NCBI RefSeq assembly: GCF_001428365.1
Contig: NZ_LMSH01000003.1
Coordinates: 42,317 to 106,316 of the forward strand
Direction of reading: 5' to 3'
Source: Arthrobacter sp. Soil763
GTDB lineage: Bacteria > Actinomycetota > Actinomycetes > Actinomycetales > Micrococcaceae
DNA length: 64,000 bases
This document shows, piece by piece, positions 35,089-45,789 of this stretch. Position numbers and translations under genes: made by a program. Below the pieces are notes generated by a model, which searched no databases, was not told the DNA's origin, and saw nothing but the letters and a program-made list of their open reading frames with translations. Within the stretch, counting starts at the first letter, position 1. Each line of letters begins with the position of its first letter.

Positions 35089-36549
35089 TTGGAGCAGGTC
35101 AGCGACGACACCCTGGCGTCGGCACGCAAGGTCATTGCGGTGCACATCAACTACCCCAGCCGTGCCGCCCAGCGGGGCCGCACCCCGGCCCAGCCGTCCT
35201 ACTTCCTCAAGCCTTCCTCCTCCCTGGCCCTGACCGGCAGCCCGGTCGAGCGCCCGGCCGGCTGCGAACTCCTCGGCTTCGAGGGCGAGATCGCCCTGGT
35301 CATCGGCAAGAACGCCCGGCGCGTCAGCGTCGAGGACGCCTGGAGCCACGTCGCGGCCGTGACGGCCAGCAACGACCTCGGCGTCTACGACCTGCGCTAC
35401 GCGGACAAGGGCTCGAACCTCCGGTCCAAGGGCGGCGACGGGTTCACCCCGGTGGGCCCGGCCCTGATCCCGGCAGACGCCGTCGATCCCGCCCGACTGC
35501 GGATCCGCACCTGGCACAACGGCGAGCTGGTCCAGGACGACACCACCGAGGACCTGCTCTTCCCGTTCGCCCGGCTGGTCGCGGACCTCTCCCAGCTCCT
35601 GACCCTGCAGGAGGGCGACATCATCCTCACCGGCACCCCGGCCGGCGCCTCGGTGGCCCAGCCGGGCGATGTCCTGGAGGTGGAGGTCACCACGCTCGAC
35701 GGTGCCCTCGGCACCGGGCGGCTGGCCACCACGGTCGAGGAAGGCACGACGCCGTTCGCGGACTTCGGCGCCGGCCCCAAGGCCGATGACCTGCAGCGCG
35801 AGGAGGCGTACGGCTCCCGCGAGGCCGCCGGACTCCCCGCCGCCGGCCTGGACCCGGCGCTGAAGGCCAAGCTCGAGTCCGTCGCCACCGCCACCCTGTC
35901 CTCCCAGCTGCGCAAACGCGGCCTGAACAACGTCAGCATCGACGGGCTCCAGGCCACCCGGCCGGACCGCCGCGTCGTCGGGCTGGCCCGCACCCTCCGC
36001 TACGTGCCCAACCGCGAGGACCTCTTCAAGACCCACGGCGGCGGCTTCAACGCCCAGAAGCGTGCCATCGACTCGGTCAACGAGGGCGAAATCCTGGTCA
36101 TGGAAGCCCGCGGCGAAAAGGGCACCGGCACGGTCGGGGACATCCTCGCCCTGCGCGCCCAGGTCCGCGGCGCCGCCGCCATCATCACCGACGGCGGCGT
36201 CCGCGACTACGCCGCCGTCGCCGGCCTGGACATGCCCACCTACTTCGCCAACCCGCACCCCGCCGTGTTGGGCCGCCGGCACGTGCCCTGGGATACGGAC
36301 ATCACCATCGCCTGCGGCGGCGCCACCGTGCAGCCCGGGGACATCATCGTCGCCGACTCGGACGGCATCCTGGTGATCCCGCCGGCCATCGCCGAGGAAC
36401 TGGTGGACGACTGCATCCGGCAGGAGAAGGAAGAGACCTTCATCTTCGAGATGGTCAAGCAGGGCAACAGCGTCGACGGGCTCTACCCGATGAACGCGCA
36501 GTGGCAGCAGCGCTACGCCGACTGGGAAGCGGGCACCGACGGTGACTGA
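35089..36549 (+). CDS. Fusion of FAH-family (HpaG-like) domain and RraA-like domain
   Basis: TTG start 5 nt after CAGGAGG gives 486 residues. Residues about 10-215 are a fumarylacetoacetase-family domain: LGFEGEIALVIGKNARR (metal Glu), NDLGVYDLRYADKG and GDIILTGTPAG, as in one repeat of the HpaG decarboxylase/isomerase. Residues about 258-486 are RraA/HMG-aldolase-like: GTGTVGDILALRAQ and TDGGVRDYAAV contain the conserved Gly-Asp, Arg and Asp that bind metal and 2-oxo acid. RraA relatives decarboxylate oxaloacetate. The fusion probably handles the isomerase/decarboxylase steps of homoprotocatechuate breakdown. Confidence 0.85.
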   Translation: MEQVSDDTLASARKVIAVHINYPSRAAQRGRTPAQPSYFLKPSSSLALTGSPVERPAGCELLGFEGEIALVIGKNARRVSVEDAWSHVAAVTASNDLGVYDLRYADKGSNLRSKGGDGFTPVGPALIPADAVDPARLRIRTWHNGELVQDDTTEDLLFPFARLVADLSQLLTLQEGDIILTGTPAGASVAQPGDVLEVEVTTLDGALGTGRLATTVEEGTTPFADFGAGPKADDLQREEAYGSREAAGLPAAGLDPALKAKLESVATATLSSQLRKRGLNNVSIDGLQATRPDRRVVGLARTLRYVPNREDLFKTHGGGFNAQKRAIDSVNEGEILVMEARGEKGTGTVGDILALRAQVRGAAAIITDGGVRDYAAVAGLDMPTYFANPHPAVLGRRHVPWDTDITIACGGATVQPGDIIVADSDGILVIPPAIAEELVDDCIRQEKEETFIFEMVKQGNSVDGLYPMNAQWQQRYADWEAGTDGD

Positions 36550-37207
36550 GACCGCGATGGTGGCCGGCAGCAAGTCCGAGCAGGCCTACCAGGCCGTCAA
36601 GGCCCGGATCATCGAGGGCGCCTACACCCCCGGCTACCGGCTGGTCCTGGGCGCGATCGCCAAGGACCTGGGCGTCAGCGTGGTCCCGGTCCGGGAAGCC
36701 ATCCGGCGGCTCGAAGCCGAGGGCCTGGTGACGTTCGAACGCAACATCGGCGCCACCGTCGCCGGGATCGACCCCACCGAGTACCTCTACACAATGCAGA
36801 CACTCAGCATCGTGGAGGGCGCCGCGACGGCCCTGTCCGCCCCGCTGATCGACCCGGCCGCGATCGCCCGGGCCCGCGCGGTGAACGAGGAGATGCGCGA
36901 CTGCCTGGACCACTTCGACCCCATCCGGTTCACCCGGCTCAACCAGGACTTCCATAGCGTCCTGTTCGAGCACTGCCCCAACCCGCACATCCTGGACCTC
37001 GTCCACCGCGGCTGGAACCGGCTCGCCTCGCTCCGGTCCTCCACCTTCGGCTTCGTCCCCGGCCGCGCCCGGGGCTCGGTGGAGGAGCACGAAAACCTGC
37101 TGCGGCTGATCGAATCCGGCGCCGACTCGGACCAGATCGAAAAGGCCGCCCGGCTGCACCGCTCCGCCACCCTGGACGCCTATCTCGCCCAGACCGAAAC
37201 CGCCTAA
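36542..37207 (+). CDS. GntR-family (FCD) regulator of the meta-cleavage pathway
   Basis: The 221-residue protein starts with GTG, overlapping the previous stop by 8 nt. The winged helix is at residues 14-63 (YQAVKARIIEGAYTPGYRL, GVSVVPVREAIRRLEAEGLV); the FCD domain has NQDFHSVLFEHCPNPHIL and EEHENLLRLIESG, giving metal-site residues. It is most likely the local repressor, acting at the TACGA-TT-TCGTA site and relieved by a pathway intermediate or the aromatic acid. Confidence 0.9.
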   Translation: MTETAMVAGSKSEQAYQAVKARIIEGAYTPGYRLVLGAIAKDLGVSVVPVREAIRRLEAEGLVTFERNIGATVAGIDPTEYLYTMQTLSIVEGAATALSAPLIDPAAIARARAVNEEMRDCLDHFDPIRFTRLNQDFHSVLFEHCPNPHILDLVHRGWNRLASLRSSTFGFVPGRARGSVEEHENLLRLIESGADSDQIEKAARLHRSATLDAYLAQTETA

Positions 37208-37249
37208 AGATTCCCCACCTTTCACCGCCCGAGCAGTAAGGAAGCAACA

Positions 37250-38764
<1,515 letters not shown>

Positions 38765-38773
38765 TTTTCGGCA

Positions 38774-38794
38774 CCGACGGCCGGCCGCCGTCGG
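38774..38794 (+). promoter_or_regulatory. Intercistronic hairpin between hpaE and hpaD
   Basis: CCGACGGC pairs with GCCGTCGG around a 5-nt loop with no T-run. It may adjust mRNA stability or segmental expression rather than terminate. Confidence 0.4.
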
Positions 38795-38831
38795 GCCTTC
38801 CCAAGCCCCCTTTCAAAGAAGAGAGAATCCC

Positions 38832-39917
38832 ATGACCAACTTCGTCCCCACCCCCACCGTCCCGGCCCCGGACATCGTCCGCTGCGCCTACATGGAAATC
38901 GTCGTCACCGACCTCGCCCGCTCCCGCGAGTTCTACGTCGACGTCCTGGGCCTGCACGTCACCGAGGAAGACGAGAACGCGATCTACCTGCGCTCCCTGG
39001 AGGAGTTCATCCACCACAACCTGGTACTGCGCAAGGGACCGGTGGCCGCCGTCGCCGCCTTCGCCTACCGGGTGAAGTCCCCCGCCGAGGTCGACGCCGC
39101 CGAGGCGTACTACAAGGAGCTCGGCTGCCGGGTCGAACGCCGCAAGGAAGGCTTCACCAAGGGCGTCGGCGACTCCGTCCGGGTCGAGGACCCGCTGGGC
39201 TTCCCGTACGAGTTCTTCTACGACGTCGAGCACGTCGAGCGCCTCACCCAGCGCTACGACCTCTACAGCGCCGGCGAGCTGGTCCGGCTGGACCACTTCA
39301 ACCAGGTCACCCCGGACGTCCCGCGCGGCCGCGCCTACCTGGAGGACCTGGGCTTCCGGGTCTCCGAGGACATCAAGGACTCCGACGGCGTCACGTACGC
39401 CGCGTGGATGCACCGCAAGCAGACCGTGCACGACACCGCCCTGACCGGCGGCAACGGCCCGCGCATGCACCACGTCGCGTTCGCCACGCACGAGAAGCAC
39501 AACATCATCCAGATCTGCGACAAGATGGGCGCCCTGCGGATCAGCGACCGGATCGAACGCGGCCCCGGCCGGCACGGCGTCTCCAACGCGTTCTACCTCT
39601 ACATCCTGGACCCGGACGGGCACCGGATCGAGATCTACACCCAGGACTACTACACCGGCGACCCGGACAACCCCACCATCACCTGGGACGTGCACGACAA
39701 CCAGCGCCGCGACTGGTGGGGCAACCCCGTGGTCCCGTCCTGGTACACCGAGGCCTCCCTGGTCCTGGACCTGGACGGCAACCCGCAGCCCGTCGTCGTC
39801 CGCGAGGAAAAGAGCGAAATGGCGGTCACCGTGGGCGCCGACGGCTTCTCCTACACCCGCAAGGAAGGCTCCCCCGAGGGCGACCGCACCGGGTTCAAGC
39901 TGGGCGTCCAGGTCTAA
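38832..39917 (+). CDS. hpaD: Homoprotocatechuate (3,4-dihydroxyphenylacetate) 2,3-dioxygenase
   Basis: The 361-residue extradiol dioxygenase has two VOC-type domains. Counting from the ATG, the metal ligands fall at H155, H214 and E267, and the second-sphere residues at N157, H200, H248 and Y257, exactly the numbering known for the Brevibacterium fuscum enzyme and Arthrobacter globiformis MndD. It opens the catechol ring next to the hydroxyls, giving 5-carboxymethyl-2-hydroxymuconate semialdehyde. Whether Fe(II) or Mn(II) is used cannot be read from ligands alone, as both enzymes share them. Confidence 0.96.
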   Translation: MTNFVPTPTVPAPDIVRCAYMEIVVTDLARSREFYVDVLGLHVTEEDENAIYLRSLEEFIHHNLVLRKGPVAAVAAFAYRVKSPAEVDAAEAYYKELGCRVERRKEGFTKGVGDSVRVEDPLGFPYEFFYDVEHVERLTQRYDLYSAGELVRLDHFNQVTPDVPRGRAYLEDLGFRVSEDIKDSDGVTYAAWMHRKQTVHDTALTGGNGPRMHHVAFATHEKHNIIQICDKMGALRISDRIERGPGRHGVSNAFYLYILDPDGHRIEIYTQDYYTGDPDNPTITWDVHDNQRRDWWGNPVVPSWYTEASLVLDLDGNPQPVVVREEKSEMAVTVGADGFSYTRKEGSPEGDRTGFKLGVQV

Positions 39918-39920
39918 GCG

Positions 39921-40706
39921 ATGCTGGAGCCGACGACGATCGAGGCCATTGCCGACGAACTGGTGGAAGCCGGCCGCAGCCGCACTCCGGTCCCCCGCCT
40001 GACCGCGCGGTACCCGGAGATGACGGTGGAGGACTCCTACGCCGTGCAGCAGCTGTGGCGGCGCCGCAACGAGGAAGCCGGCCGGACCCTCGTGGGGCGC
40101 AAGATCGGCCTCACGTCCAAGGCCATGCAGGACGCCACCGGCATCACCGAGCCGGACTACGGCGCCATCTTCGATGACATGGTGCTGGAGACCGGCTGCT
40201 CGGTGGCGTGGGACCAGTACACCCACCCCCGGGTCGAGGTGGAGCTCGCGTTCGTCCTCAAGGACGGGCTCAAGGGCCCCGGCGTGACCATCTTCGATGT
40301 CCTCCGCGCCACCGACTACGTGGTTCCGGCCCTCGAGATCCTGGATTCCCGGATCGAGATGGAGGGCCGGACCATCGTGGACACCATCTCCGACAACGCC
40401 GCGATGGGCGCCATGGTGGTGGGCGGCAACCCGGTGAAGCCCGACGCCGTCGACCTCCGCTGGATCTCCGCCATCCTCTACAAGAACCAGACCGTGGAGG
40501 AGACCGGGGTTGCCGCGGGCGTCCTCGACCACCCGGCGAACGGCGTGCACTGGCTGGCGAACAAGATCGCCGCCCACGGCGACGCGCTCAAGGCCGGGGA
40601 CATCATCCTCGCCGGGTCCTTCACCCGGCCGCTCTGGGTCTACAAGGGCGACACCGTCCACGCCGACTACGGACCCCTGGGGGCTGTGACATGCCGTTTC
40701 GAGTAA
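39921..40706 (+). CDS. hpaH: 2-oxo-hept-4-ene-1,7-dioate hydratase
   Basis: The 261-residue protein belongs to the HpcG/MhpD hydratase family: [22 protein letters not shown] and [12 protein letters not shown] (metal Glu pair), then [23 protein letters not shown] and [13 protein letters not shown]. It adds water to the dienoate after decarboxylation and isomerisation. It starts 3 nt after the HpaD stop and overlaps the aldolase start by 16 nt, so it belongs to one operon. Confidence 0.93.
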   Translation: MLEPTTIEAIADELVEAGRSRTPVPRLTARYPEMTVEDSYAVQQLWRRRNEEAGRTLVGRKIGLTSKAMQDATGITEPDYGAIFDDMVLETGCSVAWDQYTHPRVEVELAFVLKDGLKGPGVTIFDVLRATDYVVPALEILDSRIEMEGRTIVDTISDNAAMGAMVVGGNPVKPDAVDLRWISAILYKNQTVEETGVAAGVLDHPANGVHWLANKIAAHGDALKAGDIILAGSFTRPLWVYKGDTVHADYGPLGAVTCRFE

Positions 40707-41506
40707 CCGATACGTTCCGGTCCGCGCTGGCTGCGCAGGAGGGTGAGGCGGGCCGGCCGCTCGCAGGAATGTGGGTGTGCTCCGGCAGCCCGCTGATTGC
40801 CGAGCTCTGCGCCGGGGCCGGGCTGGACTGGCTGCTGGTCGACGCCGAGCACAGCCCCAACGGGCTCGAGTCCATCCTGGCCCAGTTCCAGGCCATCCAC
40901 GGCTACCCGGTCCACGCCGTGGTCCGGCCGCCGGTGAACGACACCGTGCTGATCAAGCAGTACCTGGACCTGGGCGTGCAGAACCTGCTGATCCCCATGG
41001 TCAACTCCGTCGCGGAGGCCGAGGCCGCGGTGTCCGCCACCCGCTACCCGCCGCACGGGGTCCGCGGGGTCGGCTCCGCCCTGGCCCGCGCCGCGCGCTG
41101 GAACCGGGTGCCGGACTACCTGGCCCGGGCCGCGGAGACGATCAGCGTCACCGTCCAGATCGAATCCACCGCCGCCGTGGACGCGGTGGCGGACATCCTC
41201 GCGGTCGACGGCGTGGACGCCATCTTCGTCGGACCCTCCGACCTGGCCGCCTCGATGGGGCTGCTGGGACAGCAGGAGCACCCCGAGGTGCGTGCCGCCG
41301 TCGAGCACTGCCTCGGTGCGGCGAAGGCTGCCGGGAAACCGGCCGGGGTGAACGCCTTCAACCCGGACACGGCCCGGCACTACCTGGACCACGGCGCGGC
41401 GTTCATCCTGGTGGGCGCCGACGTCGCGCTCCTGGCCCGGGGCTCCGAAGCCCTCGCCGCGCAGTTCGTTCCCTCTGCCGAGGGCGGCAGCCGGGCCAGC
41501 TACTGA
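40691..41506 (+). CDS. hpaI: 2,4-dihydroxyhept-2-ene-1,7-dioate aldolase
   Basis: The 271-residue class II pyruvate aldolase has the catalytic H54 (VDAEHSPN), R79 (VVRPP), and metal ligands E158 (VQIEST) and D184 (GPSDLA), with MVNSVAEAEAAV and RGVGSALARAARW in between. It cleaves the hydrated product to pyruvate and succinate semialdehyde, completing the pathway. The ATG has GGGGG upstream and lies inside the end of the hydratase gene. Confidence 0.93.
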   Translation: MPFRVTDTFRSALAAQEGEAGRPLAGMWVCSGSPLIAELCAGAGLDWLLVDAEHSPNGLESILAQFQAIHGYPVHAVVRPPVNDTVLIKQYLDLGVQNLLIPMVNSVAEAEAAVSATRYPPHGVRGVGSALARAARWNRVPDYLARAAETISVTVQIESTAAVDAVADILAVDGVDAIFVGPSDLAASMGLLGQQEHPEVRAAVEHCLGAAKAAGKPAGVNAFNPDTARHYLDHGAAFILVGADVALLARGSEALAAQFVPSAEGGSRASY

Positions 41507-41515
41507 CAGTCCGCT

Positions 41516-41562
41516 GACGACGGCGGGGCGCCGGCTACGACGGCCGGTGTCCCGCCGTCGTC
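41516..41562. terminator. Terminator hairpin after hpaI, ACGACGGCGG-type arms
   Basis: GACGACGGCGGG pairs with CCCGCCGTCGTC (12 bp); the 23-nt loop itself can fold through CCGGC/GCCGG. It separates the pathway unit from the converging MFS gene and shares its arms with the hairpins at 25944 and 28994. Confidence 0.65.
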
Positions 41563-41581
41563 GTCCGGCGTCGGCTGCTGG

Positions 41582-42985
41582 CTACGCCGCCCGGCGTTCC
41601 CGCCACAGCAGCGAGACGACGAACACCACGGCGCCCAGCCCCAGCATGACGAACACCATCAGGCCCCAGTTGGCCTGGCTGACGCCGGTGCCGTAGAAGA
41701 CGCCGATCAGCACGGTCGCCGTGATCGCACCGAGGTAGCGGCAGGTCTGGTAGATCCCGGCGGCCACCCCGCGCTCCTCCAGCCGCGTGGACAGGTACAT
41801 GCCCTGGCTCGTGGCGATGCTGACCACGCAGTAGGGCACGCCCAGCAGCGCGGTCATGGCCAGCACCAGCGGGACGGCGAGCGAGGCAGTCAGCAGCCAC
41901 ATCGTGCCGGACGCCGCGATCAGCAGCACGACGCCGGCGATCAGCACCCGCCGCACGCCGAACCGGTCGATGGCGCGGACCGCGGCGGGCGTCCCGACCA
42001 CGGAGATGGCGGCGAGCGGCAGCATCAGCAGGCCCACGATTCCGGGGTCGTAGCCGCCGGCGGTCTGCAGCAGCTGCGGCAGGCCGAAGAACGCGAAGTA
42101 GTAGACGCCGCTGAACAGCGCGAAGCCCAGGTAGATCAGCAGCAGCGGCCGGTTCCGGCCCAGCAGCCGGAGGTCCAGGAACGGCGGGTTGAAGCGCAGT
42201 TCCCGCACCGCGAACAGCACGGCCAGCAGCAGCCCGCCGCCCAGCAGCCACCACCGGTAGCCGGGCACAACGTTCAGCAGCGCCATCATCACCAGCACCA
42301 GGGCCCCGATGAACGCGCCGATGCCCGGCAGGTCCGAGTCCCGCAGCAGCTCGGAGACCCTCCCCTGTTCGCGTTCGCCGTCCTGCGGCGCGAACCGGCG
42401 GACCAGCAGGATGGACGCCAGGGCCAGCGGCACGTTGATCAGGAACAGCGCCTCCCAGCCCACCAGGCTCACCAGCAGCCCGCCGACCACGGGCCCGACG
42501 GCGGCCGCCGAGGTGTTGGCCATCTGGATCCGGCCCAGCGGGCGGGTGGAGTTCACGTCCGCCTGCCTCGCCAGTTCCGCGACCATCACGACGGCGCTCG
42601 GGTAGGCGCTCGCGGTGCCAAGGGCCATGAAGGCCCGGGCCACGCAGAGCAGCGCGAAGTTCGGCGCGAAGGGGGCCAGGGCGCAGGTCACAGCCACGAG
42701 TGCCATCCCGAGCAGGAACAGCCGGCGCGGGCCGAAGCGGTCGGCGAGCCGGCCCATCAGCGGCTGGCCGGCGGCGGAGGTGAGGTAGAACGAGGTGACC
42801 ACCCAGGTGACCGTGGCGACGTCGAGCCTGAAGTCGGCCTGCAGCACCACGAGGGCGACGGCGATCATCGAGGAGTTCAGCGGGTTCAGCGCGGTGCCCA
42901 GGCTCAATCCGGCGATGGCGGCGCCGGTTCGGGGAGAGTTGCTCACGGCAACAGTCTGTCCTATCCGGGCGGGGGTCCGCGTCAT
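41582..42985 (-). CDS. MFS transporter, drug/proton antiporter type
   Basis: The 467-residue protein has 12-14 hydrophobic segments. LNSSMIAVALVVLQ in the first helix, GRLADRFGPRRLFLLG in loop 2-3 and a long run AAAVGPVVGGLL in helix 5 fit the DHA2/DHA1 efflux group (motif C-like G-x-x-x-G-P-x-x-G-G). It probably exports a toxic compound or metabolite. Start could be the ATG at 42985 or an internal GTG about 14 codons later. It follows the cupin gene by 23 nt on the same strand. Confidence 0.85.
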   Translation of the reverse strand: MTRTPARIGQTVAVSNSPRTGAAIAGLSLGTALNPLNSSMIAVALVVLQADFRLDVATVTWVVTSFYLTSAAGQPLMGRLADRFGPRRLFLLGMALVAVTCALAPFAPNFALLCVARAFMALGTASAYPSAVVMVAELARQADVNSTRPLGRIQMANTSAAAVGPVVGGLLVSLVGWEALFLINVPLALASILLVRRFAPQDGEREQGRVSELLRDSDLPGIGAFIGALVLVMMALLNVVPGYRWWLLGGGLLLAVLFAVRELRFNPPFLDLRLLGRNRPLLLIYLGFALFSGVYYFAFFGLPQLLQTAGGYDPGIVGLLMLPLAAISVVGTPAAVRAIDRFGVRRVLIAGVVLLIAASGTMWLLTASLAVPLVLAMTALLGVPYCVVSIATSQGMYLSTRLEERGVAAGIYQTCRYLGAITATVLIGVFYGTGVSQANWGLMVFVMLGLGAVVFVVSLLWRERRAA

Positions 42986-43008
42986 GGGGACGTCATCCGG
43001 GGATCACC

Positions 43009-43344
43009 TCAGGTCTTCAGCTTGGCCACCGTCATGAGGATGGCCGAGTCCTCCTCGGCGTGCAGGCTGTGCAGTCCATCCGGGACGATCAGCAGGTCCC
43101 CGGCCTTCCCCTGCCAGGATTCGCCCGCGGACTGCAGCCGGACGCAGCCGCGGAGCACGAACACCGTGGCCTCCCCGGGGTTTTGGTGTTCGCTCAGCTG
43201 GGTTCCGGCTTTGAAGGCCATCACGGTCTGCCGGAGCACCTTCTCGTGTCCGCCGAAGACGGTGTCGGCGGCCCGCCCGCTGCCGGCTTCCAGTGCCGCC
43301 GCGACCTGCTGACGGGCCAGGGCCTCGATCGATATTTTCTGCAT
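43009..43344 (-). CDS. Small cupin-domain protein
   Basis: Start at MQKISIEAL, with TAGGG upstream, gives 111 residues; a GTG six codons earlier is possible. The cupin core reads TQLSEHQNPGEATVFVLRG (motif 1, H-x-N..E) and GDLLIVPDGLHSLHAEEDS (motif 2). Such proteins bind a metal and may be LuxR- or ChrR-like sensors or small enzymes; no substrate is evident. It is upstream of the MFS exporter and probably co-transcribed. Confidence 0.8.
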   Translation of the reverse strand: MQKISIEALARQQVAAALEAGSGRAADTVFGGHEKVLRQTVMAFKAGTQLSEHQNPGEATVFVLRGCVRLQSAGESWQGKAGDLLIVPDGLHSLHAEEDSAILMTVAKLKT

Positions 43345-43476
43345 GGGCCCTACCGTACTCACGATCCCCGCCGCTGCCGAGGGCTTTCCGTCTCCCGGGG
43401 CCCGGCGGGGTAAGGGCTAGGCTGAAGACGTGGCTGAAGCAGACGGCCCGTCGAACGTCCCCGCGGAGTAGCACCC

Positions 43477-45303
43477 ATGACCAACGCCACCGCAGGCACT
43501 CCTGCACCCAACGCGCCGACCCGCGCCCGCGCCTCGTCCAGCGACACCGGTTCCGCGGCCGACGTCGGCCTCCGCCGGCTCGCCGCGGACGCATTCCGCC
43601 TTCCGCACCTGCGCGACGGCCAGCTGGAGGGGATGCGGGCCCTCGCCGCCGGCCGGGACGTGCTGGCCGTGATGCCCACGGGCTACGGCAAGTCGGCTAT
43701 CTACCAGGTGCCCGCCCTGCTGCTGCACCGCCGGAAGCAGGACGGAGACCGTCGAGGTCCTGCCCTGGTGGTGTCACCCCTGATCTCGCTGCAGGAAGAC
43801 CAGCTCGACGGGCTGCTCGAGGCCGCCGGGCCGGGCGGCGCCGTCGCAATCAACTCCTCGCACAGCCCGGCCGAACAGGAACTGGCCTGGCAGGCGGCGG
43901 AAAGCGGCACCGCGGCGTTCCTGTTCCTGGCCCCCGAACAACTGGCCAAGGACAGCACGGTGGAACGGCTCGCCGCCCTGGCGCCCGCGCTGCTCGTGGT
44001 GGACGAGGCGCACTGCGTCACCTCCTGGGGGCACGACTTCCGGCCCGACTACCTGCGGCTCGGCGAGGTCCGCGCCCGGCTTGGAAACCCGACGACGGCG
44101 GCGCTCACCGCTACCGCCGCTCCCCCTGTCCGCGAGGAAATCCAGGCGCGCCTTGGCCTGGTCGACCCGCTGGTCCTGGTCCGCGGCTTCGATCGGCCCA
44201 ACATCACCCTCGACGTCGTCCGGCACCACGAGGACAAGGAGAAGCGCCGGGCCGTGATCCGTCAGGCCACTGAGCTGATCGGGCAGCTGCACCCCTGCTC
44301 GCAGGACGGGGCGGAAGCCGACAGGTCCTGCGGCCTGATCTACGCCGCCAAGCGCAAAGACACCGAAAAGTACGCGCAGAAGCTCGCCCGCAACGGCCTC
44401 CGGGCCGCCGCGTACCACGCCGGCATGGCCGCAGCGGACCGCGCCGACGTCCACGAACGGTTCCTCGACGGCGAGCTGGACGTCGTCGTCGCCACCACCG
44501 CGTTCGGCATGGGAATCGACAAGCCCGACGTCCGGTTCGTCCTGCACGCCGACATCCCCGAGTCGCTGGACAGCTACTACCAGCAGTTCGGCCGCGCCGG
44601 GCGGGACGGGGCGCCTGCCCTGGCCGTGCTGCACTACCGCTCGGAGGACCTGGGGCTGCGCCGATTCTTCACCACGCATACCCCGGACGAGGCCTCACTC
44701 CGCGCCGTCCTCACTGCCCTGCGCGCCGCCGGCGGTCCGCTGCCCCGGGAGGAGCTGGCCGACCGGACGGGATTCCCGGCCCGGCGCCTCACCGGGCTGC
44801 TGAACGAACTGCAGGACACCGGGGCCGTCACCGCCGACCGGGACGGGGCAGGGCTCGACGCTGCGGCAGACCCGGAGCAGGTGCTGGCCCAGGCGGTGGA
44901 GCTCGCAGCGACCCGGGGCCGGGTGGAGCGGTCGCGCGTGGAGATGATGCGCGGGTACGCGGAGACCCACCGCTGCCGCCGCCAGTTCCTGCTCGGCTAC
45001 TTCGGCGAGGACCACCCGGGGGCCTGCGGCAACTGCGACAACTGCGCTTCGGGCGCAGCTGCCACGGCCAGGACGGCCGGGGGCACCGCAGCTGCCGCCG
45101 ACGAGCCTGGCGGTCAGGACGTGTCGGGCTTCCCGGTGAACGCCGCCGTCGTCCACGCCGAGTGGGGGCCGGGCCTGGTCATGCAGCACGACGGCGACGT
45201 GCTCACCGTGCTGTTCGAGAGCGCCGGGTACAAGACGCTGTCCCGCAGGGCCGTGCAGGAGCGGGGGCTGCTGACGCTGGCCCGAAAGGACGCCGGGCAC
45301 TGA
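43477..45303 (+). CDS. recQ: RecQ-family ATP-dependent DNA helicase
   Basis: The 608-residue helicase has MPTGYGKSAIYQ (motif I), VVDEAHCVTSWGHDFRPDY (motif II with aromatic loop), LTATAAPPVREEI, TTAFGMGIDKPDVRFV and QQFGRAGRDG (motif VI). The zinc site is HRCRRQFLLGYFG...CGNCDNC. It unwinds branched DNA 3'-5' in recombination and fork repair. The last 90 residues carry a basic/variable tail rather than a clear HRDC domain. CGGAG precedes the ATG. Confidence 0.93.
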   Translation: MTNATAGTPAPNAPTRARASSSDTGSAADVGLRRLAADAFRLPHLRDGQLEGMRALAAGRDVLAVMPTGYGKSAIYQVPALLLHRRKQDGDRRGPALVVSPLISLQEDQLDGLLEAAGPGGAVAINSSHSPAEQELAWQAAESGTAAFLFLAPEQLAKDSTVERLAALAPALLVVDEAHCVTSWGHDFRPDYLRLGEVRARLGNPTTAALTATAAPPVREEIQARLGLVDPLVLVRGFDRPNITLDVVRHHEDKEKRRAVIRQATELIGQLHPCSQDGAEADRSCGLIYAAKRKDTEKYAQKLARNGLRAAAYHAGMAAADRADVHERFLDGELDVVVATTAFGMGIDKPDVRFVLHADIPESLDSYYQQFGRAGRDGAPALAVLHYRSEDLGLRRFFTTHTPDEASLRAVLTALRAAGGPLPREELADRTGFPARRLTGLLNELQDTGAVTADRDGAGLDAAADPEQVLAQAVELAATRGRVERSRVEMMRGYAETHRCRRQFLLGYFGEDHPGACGNCDNCASGAAATARTAGGTAAAADEPGGQDVSGFPVNAAVVHAEWGPGLVMQHDGDVLTVLFESAGYKTLSRRAVQERGLLTLARKDAGH

Positions 45304-45315
45304 GAGCGGGACCGC

Positions 45316-45633
45316 TCAGTACACTACCCGGAAGTTACTGAAGGCGCCGGTAGCCGGAGACATGCGTTCCTCGACCTGGTCCACCCGGCCCGGCGCGTCT
45401 GCCGAGCGCAGCCAGCGCCGGAACTCCAGCACCACCGCCTGCGGCCCTTCGGCGACGACGCCGACCGTGCCGTCGTCGTTATTCCGAACCGTGCCCCGCA
45501 GACCCAGTTCCTCCGCCTTGCGTACCGTCCAGTAGCGGAAGCCGACCGCCTGCACCATGCCCTCCACCCGGGCCGTCAGCCGCACCGCGGCCCCGGAATC
45601 CGGCGCTCCGGAACGCCCAGCGAATTCAGCCAT
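45316..45633 (-). CDS. acyP: Acylphosphatase
   Basis: The 105-residue protein has the acylphosphatase core VRLTARVEGMVQAVGFRYWTV, with the phosphate loop and Arg in AVGFR and the catalytic Asn in GTVRNNDDGTVGVVAEG. It hydrolyses acyl phosphates such as acetyl phosphate. The normal family size is 90-100; about 16 extra N-terminal residues are low in complexity. It converges on recQ with a 12-bp gap. Confidence 0.93.
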   Translation of the reverse strand: MAEFAGRSGAPDSGAAVRLTARVEGMVQAVGFRYWTVRKAEELGLRGTVRNNDDGTVGVVAEGPQAVVLEFRRWLRSADAPGRVDQVEERMSPATGAFSNFRVVY

Positions 45634-45789
45634 GCCTCTACCCTAGCCCCGCCCGACGGCCCGCGGCATCCGGGACTTTTGCCCCTTTCAGCCACCTGCG
45701 GGCCCTTGTGAGGGTGGAAGTAGACCTCCGGACACGGCATGCAGCGGACACCCCGCGCCGCCCTCCGGACCCCCTGAAAGGAAAAGAAC

